From Paraflavisolibacter caeni (lineage in GTDB: Bacteria; Bacteroidota; Bacteroidia; Chitinophagales; Chitinophagaceae), in assembly GCF_025628885.1 (NCBI RefSeq), contig NZ_JAOTIF010000004.1, positions 124,001 to 188,000 on the forward strand: a DNA stretch of 64,000 nucleotides. Reading direction: 5' to 3'. The translations under genes and the position numbers were made by a program. Below the pieces are notes generated by a model, which had not been told where the DNA came from, ran no database searches, and saw only the letters and a list, made by a program, of their open reading frames with translations. Positions 17,684-24,785 of this stretch are shown in pieces (the first letter of the stretch is position 1; each line of letters opens with the position of its first letter).

Positions 17684-18733
17684 TTACGCAAGCATTTTGA
17701 TAAAATCACTAACAAGGTAGCTCACCAGCTTTCCTGTTCCTTCATCTGTTCTACCATTGATCCTTGTTGCACCTTCACAGATATGCAGGTAACATGCTTT
17801 TGCATTAACAGCACAAAGATTAATGTATTGCCTTGCATGTAAAGGAGTGATACCGCATGGGGTATATGCGCTGCTTAATACATTTTCTATGGAATCCAGA
17901 TCCAATTCAATACCTGTAAAATTATCTCCTGTAAATTCTATTGCATGGGAAACAGCCTGCCGGAATGTTCTTTTTTCATGTATAAAGATGTCTTCGTAAG
18001 TGATGCAATCCATAAATGGATTATTCACCAGGTCGACCCATACATTTTGAGGCAGATAGTTTTCGTGTATGCCTAACGCACAGTACTTTTGCAGAAAGCC
18101 ATCTTCTTCAGCGTAGCGGAAAGCATTGCCGCTGTGACGGCCTTCCGTAGGGCGGTAGTCACTATGGGCATCCAGGTTAATACAATTGATTTGCGGAATC
18201 GGTATGTATTGCAGCTTGTTCAAACCTTTGGCAGCACCTTTGATCAATGGATAGGCATTGTTGTGACCGCCTCCGATGATAACAGGTATTTTATCATGCG
18301 CGACAATGGCCTTAACCAATAGTTCCACTTCTTCATCTATGGTGTTTACTGCATGCCTGTAAGCTTCAATTCTTTCAGAAGAGTCTTGTGCATTTTTATC
18401 AATGAGCTCTTTAAGGTCAGAGAAGTCGAAGTTGCCCAGGATGGCTATATTGTCACCTTCTAAAAAGTCATTGCTTTGAATGTTTAAGAAATAGGTCAAA
18501 AAATGTTCCCAGCAGCTACTGGTGCCTGCAGAACCCTCATTAGCGAGCACACCTATGTCTTCAGGTATGCCAATGATGACAAAACGGGCGGAAATTTGCT
18601 CCAGTGCTTCAGGTAAGGCAAGGCCACTGGACAAGGTTTGCACGGTTTCGCCCATTTTTGTTTCAAATTTCCTCAATTTGGTCAGGTTAAGAATATGCTG
18701 TTTTTGATAGGGTTTGAAATGTTTCACGTTCAT
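17684..18733 (-). CDS. Formimidoylglutamase-like enzyme (arginase/agmatinase fold)
   Basis: 349 residues. All manganese ligands of the ureohydrolase fold are present: His157 in GGGHNNAYPL, Asp188/His190/Asp192 in INLDAHSDYR, Asp278/Asp280 in ELDLDSIENV. The closing CGITPLHARQYINLC also fits. Bacteroidota proteins of this length are generally annotated as formimidoylglutamase (last step of histidine breakdown, releasing formamide or equivalent and glutamate). The imidazolonepropionase gene hutI is in this window at 50996, which is compatible with a hut pathway but not an operon. Arginase or agmatinase activity is the main alternative. Cytoplasmic. Confidence 0.8.
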   Translation of the reverse strand: MNVKHFKPYQKQHILNLTKLRKFETKMGETVQTLSSGLALPEALEQISARFVIIGIPEDIGVLANEGSAGTSSCWEHFLTYFLNIQSNDFLEGDNIAILGNFDFSDLKELIDKNAQDSSERIEAYRHAVNTIDEEVELLVKAIVAHDKIPVIIGGGHNNAYPLIKGAAKGLNKLQYIPIPQINCINLDAHSDYRPTEGRHSGNAFRYAEEDGFLQKYCALGIHENYLPQNVWVDLVNNPFMDCITYEDIFIHEKRTFRQAVSHAIEFTGDNFTGIELDLDSIENVLSSAYTPCGITPLHARQYINLCAVNAKACYLHICEGATRINGRTDEGTGKLVSYLVSDFIKMLA

Positions 18734-18825
18734 AGTTCAATTTTAGGTTCGGAAAACGGATTATTAAAATCCAATTTTTCAAATGGCATTCAAATTCAGG
18801 CGAGAAGATAGGATTTTATTGACTT

Positions 18826-20994
18826 TTACCTTCCTTTTTTATTCAGGAGTTTTTTCAGTAAGCTACCAGCTCTATTTACTACACTTATTTTGTCAGAAAT
18901 CGTTTCCAATAAAGTACTGTCTGCCTGTTCGATATCCTCCAAATTGAGACCTACTTCGAGTTGTTTTGGATATAGAATGATAAAACTGGATGTATCAAAG
19001 TAACTTGTCAGAAAATAGGGAAGCTTTTCCAGTTGGGAAATATAGGAGACGTGTCCCTTTCGGGATGATATAATTACGAAAAGGTCATTTTGTTTTACTT
19101 CGCGTCCTAAAATCAGGAAGTCGTCCCAATTGCTAAACTGAATGAAAGTGGCTTTGATTGGACGTCCGCTCCGGTGGAATTGGCTATCCAATTCTTTCAG
19201 AGTGGCCGGATGAGCATAAAATACGATTGACAAACCTGCTTCTTTCGCAATGCCAAACAATTTGTTATTCCAGTGAACAAAGCCTGGCTCAAATTCTGCT
19301 CTTGGCGGAACCACGACAATCATGCGCTTTAAGGTATTGAACGGTTGAGCAGATTTATAGATATAAAGCGTTTCCATGGTTCCTTTCAGAATACGCTCTG
19401 TTGTTGGTCCCAGGAAGTATTTTTGGTCTGCATGCTGGTGCAGGCCTATTAAAACGTCGGTGATGTTTTGTTCCTTGATTGAGTAAATGATCCCATTGCT
19501 GATGTTCATATCAAATCTGGTGAGCGGAATGATGGTACTCTCTGTTGCTGCTGCATGCATTACTGCTTTTTCCATCATTTTCCTACCAGTGGCATTTGCT
19601 TTATCAGGGTCAGTTTCATCGCTAATGATGTGTAAAGCATAAATGGAAATATCGCTCTTTTTAGGCTTCAACATTAGTCCCAGGTCCACCAATTCGGTTA
19701 CAGTTTCCGGATAAGCTAGGGAAATCATGATCTTTTGATCAGTAGATTTCTCTTCCAGCTCACCGCTTTCTTCCTGCAAGGCCAGGTTACGGGATGCTTT
19801 CTCTACAACAAATGAACTGATGGCACAACTCACTAAGATTAGGAGGATGGTACCGTTCAGTACATCTTCGCTTAACAGTCTTATCGGTTCACCATTTCCT
19901 GTTTCACCAATGATAGTATTGTAACCGACTAATATGATAGCGAGGGTAGCTGCCGCATGTGAAGTACTTAATCCAAAGATCATTTTGCCTTCATCTTTAC
20001 TAAGATTAAAAAGCTTTGCAGTAAGTACTGCTGCCAGGTATTTTGTAGCCACAGCAACAACAACAATTACTCCTGCTACCTTCAAAGCTCCAAAGCCCTT
20101 AACCAGTACCGAAACGTCAACCAGCATACCAACACTGATCAGAAAGAAGGGAATAAACAATGCATTGCCCACAAAATCAATCCGGTTCATCAAAGGAGAG
20201 GAGTGAGGAATGAACTTGTTGAGAACCAGCCCGGAGAAAAAAGCTCCTATGATCGCTTCTATACCAGCTACTTCAGCAAGAAATGATGACATAAAGACAA
20301 TAGCAAGTACGAAAATGTATTGAGAAACACTGTCTTCAAACTGCTTGAAAAACCAACGGATTATAAAGGGAAAACCAAAAAACACGATGGCAACAAATAT
20401 TACGGAGGAGACGCCCAGTTTTATCCAAAATGTATTTGTCACTTCTTCTTTTGTCATTCCTACTATGGCCGCTAATATCAGTAAAGCTAATATATCTGTG
20501 ATCATGGTGCCGCCTATGGTAAGTGTGACTGCTCTGTTGCGAGCAACACCATACCTGCTGGCAATTGGATAGGATACCAATGTATGAGTTGAAAACATAC
20601 TGGCCAGGAGAATGGAAGACAATATGCCATATCCTAATAAATAATAGCTGGCCAGTGCACCCAAAATCAATGGAAAGAGAAAGGTGACAAGGCCAAAAAA
20701 AAGTATTTTGTTCCGATTCTTTTTGAACTCAGTCAGGTCGATCTCTAGTCCGGCAAGGAACATAATATACAAGAGGCCTACTGTGCCAAAAAGAACGATA
20801 CTGCTATCGCGACTTAAAAGATTTAATCCATAAGGACCAACGATTACTCCAGCTACGATCAGGCCTATGATATGTGGCACCTTGATCTTGTTGAGCAAAA
20901 TAGGTGCAAACAGTATGATAAATAATACAAGAGAAAATATGATAACTGGATTTTTAAACGGTAATGAAAAATCCAGATCTGATAGTAAATACAT
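18826..20994 (-). CDS. CPA2-family cation:proton antiporter with C-terminal Usp-like domain
   Basis: 722 residues. Residues 1-395 form about twelve membrane segments of the CPA2 Na+(K+)/H+ exchanger fold, with LNKIKVPHIIGLIVAGVIVG near the start, LAGLEIDLTEFKKN, the half-helix LVSYPIASRYGVAR and GIEAIIGAFFSGLVLNK. Residues about 430-715 are cytoplasmic and contain two universal-stress-like halves (AETLYIYKSAQPFNTLKRMI region), replacing the TrkA-N domain of Kef-type proteins. The physiological cation cannot be determined. The N-terminal start is the first ATG after the upstream lipoprotein gene stop, and both genes may share a transcript. Confidence 0.88.
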   Translation of the reverse strand: MYLLSDLDFSLPFKNPVIIFSLVLFIILFAPILLNKIKVPHIIGLIVAGVIVGPYGLNLLSRDSSIVLFGTVGLLYIMFLAGLEIDLTEFKKNRNKILFFGLVTFLFPLILGALASYYLLGYGILSSILLASMFSTHTLVSYPIASRYGVARNRAVTLTIGGTMITDILALLILAAIVGMTKEEVTNTFWIKLGVSSVIFVAIVFFGFPFIIRWFFKQFEDSVSQYIFVLAIVFMSSFLAEVAGIEAIIGAFFSGLVLNKFIPHSSPLMNRIDFVGNALFIPFFLISVGMLVDVSVLVKGFGALKVAGVIVVVAVATKYLAAVLTAKLFNLSKDEGKMIFGLSTSHAAATLAIILVGYNTIIGETGNGEPIRLLSEDVLNGTILLILVSCAISSFVVEKASRNLALQEESGELEEKSTDQKIMISLAYPETVTELVDLGLMLKPKKSDISIYALHIISDETDPDKANATGRKMMEKAVMHAAATESTIIPLTRFDMNISNGIIYSIKEQNITDVLIGLHQHADQKYFLGPTTERILKGTMETLYIYKSAQPFNTLKRMIVVVPPRAEFEPGFVHWNNKLFGIAKEAGLSIVFYAHPATLKELDSQFHRSGRPIKATFIQFSNWDDFLILGREVKQNDLFVIISSRKGHVSYISQLEKLPYFLTSYFDTSSFIILYPKQLEVGLNLEDIEQADSTLLETISDKISVVNRAGSLLKKLLNKKGR

Positions 20995-21020
20995 AACAAT
21001 CCATTGAAATTAAAAGAGAC

Positions 21021-21602
21021 TTATTGCTTCTCCATTTCCACTGCATATATAATTTTGCAGTTTTCTGGTCCCCTCGTTATTTCTCGGCGCCCTTCTAACC
21101 TTTTTTTTGCTGTTTGTTCCAGTCTTACAATCATGTTTGTCACCTTATTCGTTTCCGTGTTGCTTTGCTGAAAGGTCATTTCTATTGAGTTACTGGTTGA
21201 AGTGCCAGAGTAAATGCGAACAACTTTCGCATCATCAATCACTTTTGCAATTGTTGCATTATTTTGGTAAGAGATATCCCACTGTTCAGTTTTAACATCC
21301 CCCACAGCGGAACCTGGGCAGGATGTTTCAATACAATGCATTTGTACAGTCCATAAACCAACAAATTCAGGATTAATAAAAACGGTGTCGGTAGGTACAT
21401 TTATGTGTAAACTATCCAGGCTTTGGGATCGTCTGAGTAATTCCTCTTCCTTTAACTGCAGGGCATTTTCTTTTAAAAATAATTCCTGTTCTTTTTGATT
21501 AAGCTCATTTTCTTTTTGGGTAAGGATTTGTTCTCTCTTTCGAATATCGCAACTACATGTGAGTAAACTAAATAGGAAGAGCGTAATGATCACTGACTTC
21601 AT
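21021..21602 (-). CDS. Lipoprotein with heptad coiled coil
   Basis: 193 residues. The signal ends in a lipobox (LFSLLTCSC, lipidated Cys at 17 or 19). Residues 25-65 are a strict repeat of about seven residues built on QKENEL, QKEQEL, LKENAL and LKEEEL, which predicts a coiled coil standing off the membrane. Residues 75-193 are beta-rich (VGLWTVQMHC then TKRLEGRREITRG), with three or four Cys that could form disulfides. Function unknown. It is 26 bases upstream of the antiporter gene on the same strand, so co-expression is likely. Confidence 0.7.
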   Translation of the reverse strand: MKSVIITLFLFSLLTCSCDIRKREQILTQKENELNQKEQELFLKENALQLKEEELLRRSQSLDSLHINVPTDTVFINPEFVGLWTVQMHCIETSCPGSAVGDVKTEQWDISYQNNATIAKVIDDAKVVRIYSGTSTSNSIEMTFQQSNTETNKVTNMIVRLEQTAKKRLEGRREITRGPENCKIIYAVEMEKQ

Positions 21603-21678
21603 ATGTTCAAGTTTATTCTTGTTAGATCCTTTTACTCCTTAAAAATATCTATGAATCTAAGTTAAAATTATTGATAAG

Positions 21679-21705
21679 AATAATAAACCCCTGTAAAAAC
21701 AGGGG
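21679..21705 (-). terminator. Small intrinsic terminator
   Basis: CCCCTG (21688-21693) pairs with CAGGGG (21700-21705). On the minus strand it is followed by TTTATTATT. It lies after the TPR relic and before the start of the lipoprotein gene, and would stop leftward transcription from the response-regulator side. Confidence 0.6.
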
Positions 21706-21822
21706 CTTAACAACCAAAACTAACTGTAAAAGAAAATCCTTTTAATTTAAATGGTTATTTTTCATAGGTCATCTTCATAAAGTAAGAAATTGGGTTTTTC
21801 AAAGGTTGATGTTTTCATAGAA

Positions 21823-21978
21823 CTATAGATCATTCTTTCCGCCATCTGAGGAAGTTCCTTTTTTTGCAGAGGTTGCATTATTTGTTGAAGCGCTTTTTTC
21901 CAGGATCGAAATGTATTTGTCTGCATCTTTATTTTCCGGATCTAACGTTTTCAGCTTCCTGAAATAATTAAATGAGTA
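21823..21978 (-). pseudogene. C-terminal remnant of a TPR-containing protein
   Basis: A 51-codon frame without a start codon. It is limited upstream by two stops (TAA at 21979-21981 and TGA beyond it). Its product begins FNYFRKLKTLDPENKDADKY and ends in a Gly/Ser/Lys tail (KKGTSSDGGKND). The first part is a typical last TPR helix (an LDPENKDA turn followed by a helix). The rest of the 565-base gap has no other clear coding sequence. It reads as the tail of a TPR gene whose body was deleted. A leftward terminator stands about 120 bases downstream. Confidence 0.55.
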
Positions 21979-22167
21979 TTATCACATTTTAAAAATGGCA
22001 AAATAGACCGCTATGGTTAAGTTCGCATTAGGAAGGTATTAGAATTCAATTAGAATGGATTATAGAAGTCTTAGAGTGGAAGCTTTTGGCTTATTATCTG
22101 GAGTATTTCTTTCATTTCTGATGTACCAACAAAGAATAAAGTACTGCATGAGTGTATGAGATTTGAT

Positions 22168-22806
22168 TCATACTCCCATCTTATTATTTATATAATTGAC
22201 CAAGGCTGCAGTCTTTTTAAGATTCAATTTTTTTAAAATGTTGTAACGGTGTACTTCCACTGTTTTAATTGTAATGTTTAAGGCGAATGCTATTTCCCTG
22301 GAAGAATAACCTTTTTTAAGGTAATTAATTATTTCCATCTCACGGGTCGATAAAGAATTAAAATCGGCTTTTCCTTCCTTTTCAGTTATCAACTGTTCTG
22401 ATAACTTATTTTTAATTTCACCACAGACGTATTTCTGACCATTAAGAATGGTGAGAATTGCTCTGGTCATTTCATTAACAGATGAATTTTTGGTTACATA
22501 TCCCAAAGCCCCTTTTTGCATTATTTTTCGGGCATAACTAGGTTGGGTGTGGAGAGAGACGGCAAGGATTTTTGCTGAAGGAGCTGCTTTCCTGATCTGT
22601 TCGGTTGCCTCAATGCCATTCATGCCAGGGAGATTGATATCCATTAGGATGACATCCGGATCAAGCTGCTTTACAAGTTCAATAGCTTCTTCTCCGTTCC
22701 CTGCTTCTGCTATCACATGAAAAAGAGGGTTTGTATTGAAATAGGTGGTCCATGCCTCTCTTATTAAAGTATGGTCATCAACAATCATGATAGTGATAGT
22801 TTCCAT
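22168..22806 (-). CDS. NarL/LuxR-type response regulator
   Basis: 212 residues from METITIMIVDDHTLIREAW (start 22806); the frame from 22866 adds a leader unlike the family. Receiver domain 1-120 has the acid pair DDH, the phospho-acceptor Asp in DVILMDINLPGMNG, Ser/Thr in ILAVSLH, and Lys in YVTKNSS. The output domain (about 145-212) is a LuxR HTH: FNSLSTREMEIINYLKKGYS, then EIAFALNITIKTVEVHRYNI. No sensor kinase is adjacent, so it is an orphan. Kinase partner and targets are unknown. Confidence 0.92.
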   Translation of the reverse strand: METITIMIVDDHTLIREAWTTYFNTNPLFHVIAEAGNGEEAIELVKQLDPDVILMDINLPGMNGIEATEQIRKAAPSAKILAVSLHTQPSYARKIMQKGALGYVTKNSSVNEMTRAILTILNGQKYVCGEIKNKLSEQLITEKEGKADFNSLSTREMEIINYLKKGYSSREIAFALNITIKTVEVHRYNILKKLNLKKTAALVNYINNKMGV

Positions 22807-23287
22807 AGTATTTCTTCTGGTTGAATACTTGATCTGAAAGGCATTCTTTGATAGGTTATGCAACAAGGCTTTATATCAGTTACTAAGGAAACTGCTCCAT
22901 TCAGTACATTTTGGTTTGTGAGGATAAATGCTTTCAAACAAAAGGTTCATCATCACAAGACTATATGTTAAGCCTGTAAAAATGATGCAAATGTTAACAC
23001 GATTACGGGATTGCAAATGTCCTGAAGACGGTTTTTTCAAAAAATAAGTAAAAAGGGTTAATTACTGCTTAGTGAGTTACCTAAAATATTCACTATCAAT
23101 GAGAATGAAGTTTTATGTGAATATTCAGGCAGGTGGTAATTCCAACTGATAAGCATTCTAAAATTCATATTATTCATTACCCGCATACCCTTAAAGAATA
23201 TTATCAAAAAGATAAATAACTTGCAGTACCAAAGTATAATGGGAAAATGTAAAGTTTTAATTGAAAGATCATCTATTAAATAAAGCA
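22807..23287. other. Divergent gap between two response-regulator genes
   Basis: 481 AT-rich bases with no supported gene; a 76-codon frame on the minus strand (23058-23288) has no protein character. A perfect 9-bp inverted repeat AATATTCAC (23085-23093) and GTGAATATT (23117-23125) with a 23-base spacer may form a hairpin or operator. The gap must hold promoters for both regulators. Confidence 0.4.
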
Positions 23288-23728
23288 ATGGCGAACTCCA
23301 GACCTATAGTTATTTTAGAAGACGATGAAGATGATCAGGAGCTTATTGAAGAAGCAATAAGGGAAATTGGTTTCAAGAATAAGATCATTTTTTTTAAAGA
23401 TGGTGAAGAAGGGGTAGAATACCTTAGAATGGCCAAGGAACTGCCATTTATTATTATTAGTGACCTTAAAATGCCAAGGATGGATGGTCTTGAGTTTAAA
23501 ATTTGCATTGATCAGGACCAGAGCCTGCGGCAAAAAATGATACCTTTTGTCTTTTTAACCACTTCGACCGATATAACTGTTTTTAAAAGAGTAAACTCCC
23601 AAACAACAATTCTAGGCTATTTTGTAAAACCTAATAACTATCATGATCTCAAATACACGATCAAAACAATATTAGATTATTGGGGTGCACAAGAATCTTT
23701 CTCAATGCATTTTGAAAACCAAAGATGA
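23288..23728 (+). CDS. Single-domain CheY-like response regulator (Rcp1 type)
   Basis: 146 residues, a receiver domain only. Acid group EDDEDD at 9-14, phospho-acceptor Asp in IIISDLKMPRMDGLEF, Thr in VFLTTSTD and Lys in YFVKPNN are all present. The extra acidic residues before the phosphorylation site and the LKMPRMDG motif are typical of phytochrome-type (Rcp1-like) regulators that receive phosphate from hybrid or bacteriophytochrome kinases. The start at 23288 (MANSRPIVI) is chosen because the upstream 9 residues (from 23261) are not in the family. No kinase lies next to it, so the partner is unknown. Confidence 0.9.
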   Translation: MANSRPIVILEDDEDDQELIEEAIREIGFKNKIIFFKDGEEGVEYLRMAKELPFIIISDLKMPRMDGLEFKICIDQDQSLRQKMIPFVFLTTSTDITVFKRVNSQTTILGYFVKPNNYHDLKYTIKTILDYWGAQESFSMHFENQR

Positions 23729-23867
23729 TCTGATTTGCTTAGAAGAAGATTTATAAAATTTTATTTATTTCAGATTCTACTTCCTTCCTGTTTACCTTAC
23801 CGATGCTGCATTCTTACATGCACTCCAACAATACTTCAAAACATTCAATAATTTAATAACTAAAACG

Positions 23868-24230
23868 ATGAAGCATAAAGCAATTTCGATCCGGCCATTC
23901 ATAGGGGCTAAGGATTTTGAACTGTCACGGAGCTTTTACCAGGACTTAGGTTTTCAGGAAAGTATATTAACCCAAAACATGTCATATTTTAAAACGGATG
24001 GATTAGGGTTTTATTTGCAAGATGCATACGTTCAGGATTGGATTGATAATTCAATGATTTTTTTGGAAGTTGAAGATGTCGGTCTTTTTTGGAAAGAACT
24101 TTTGGCTTTAGACTTGACTTCCAAATATAGTAGTGTGATACTAACCCCTATTAGGACTTACGATTGGGGGAGGGAGTGTTTTCTTCACGACCCGTCCGGA
24201 ATCCTTTGGCACTTTGGAGAATTTAAATAA
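23868..24230 (+). CDS. VOC-superfamily (glyoxalase/bleomycin-resistance-like) protein
   Basis: 120 residues in two beta-alpha-beta-beta-beta halves. First half: SIRPFIGAKDFELSRSFYQD and LGFQESILTQN. Second half: MIFLEVEDVGLFWKELLALD, then GRECFLHDPSGILWHFGEFK. The final DPSGILWHFGE is the usual metal-side strand of the vicinal-oxygen-chelate fold. Substrate unknown: antibiotic binding, glyoxalase and ring-cleavage roles all use this fold. A stand-alone gene with no operon neighbour. Confidence 0.85.
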   Translation: MKHKAISIRPFIGAKDFELSRSFYQDLGFQESILTQNMSYFKTDGLGFYLQDAYVQDWIDNSMIFLEVEDVGLFWKELLALDLTSKYSSVILTPIRTYDWGRECFLHDPSGILWHFGEFK

Positions 24231-24785
24231 GGTATTTACGTTGGCTACAATTGGCGCATTATGACTGTCATGGTGAACATTTGATATATGCAGTATTGGG
24301 CAGAATATTGTTATTCAGTTTTTATTTCCATTTAATAAGTTGATCTTTTTTTGGGTATTTAGAAAATTACTTTTGCAGCATACTTGGCTAGCGTAAAGGA
24401 GTCAGTGCTGATAGTGTATAGAGGAGAAGTTATTAATCTTTGCAAGTATTTGTGAATGGGAATACAGGTCTGGTCCCATGGAACAAGGTCGGAGTTTGGT
24501 AAAGTTCTAAGCTGTTGGTGAACATAGTTTACAGTTGCAGACTGGTGCTAAGTTGAGCTAATGGGAAAAATAATAAATCATAGTTTGATAAAATAAATAT
24601 TCATAATATATAATTTGTTTTGATATTTAGCTTTAACTTTAAAATATACCATCCTCTATCCATGAAGTACGCTTTCCTTTATCCTTCGAATGTACACCTT
24701 CCATTATCCCTTGCTTTTTGCTTTAATCACTGACACTCAGTTTTTACTGCTGAAGAAGTTTTTTTTACTCTTAAATGCTAAGACT
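24231..24785. other. Upstream region of the Kelch/T9SS gene, no gene seen
   Basis: 555 bases without a supported gene. The left part (24240-24560) is of mixed composition with several short inverted words, such as ATGGGA and TCCCAT around 24456-24481. The right part is very AT-rich and should hold the promoter of the large secreted protein. No tRNA-like cloverleaf was found by eye. Confidence 0.4.

Noticed and set aside
23058-23288. 76-codon minus-strand frame
   Set aside because: It spans the promoter gap and overlaps the start of the response regulator; composition is AT noise.
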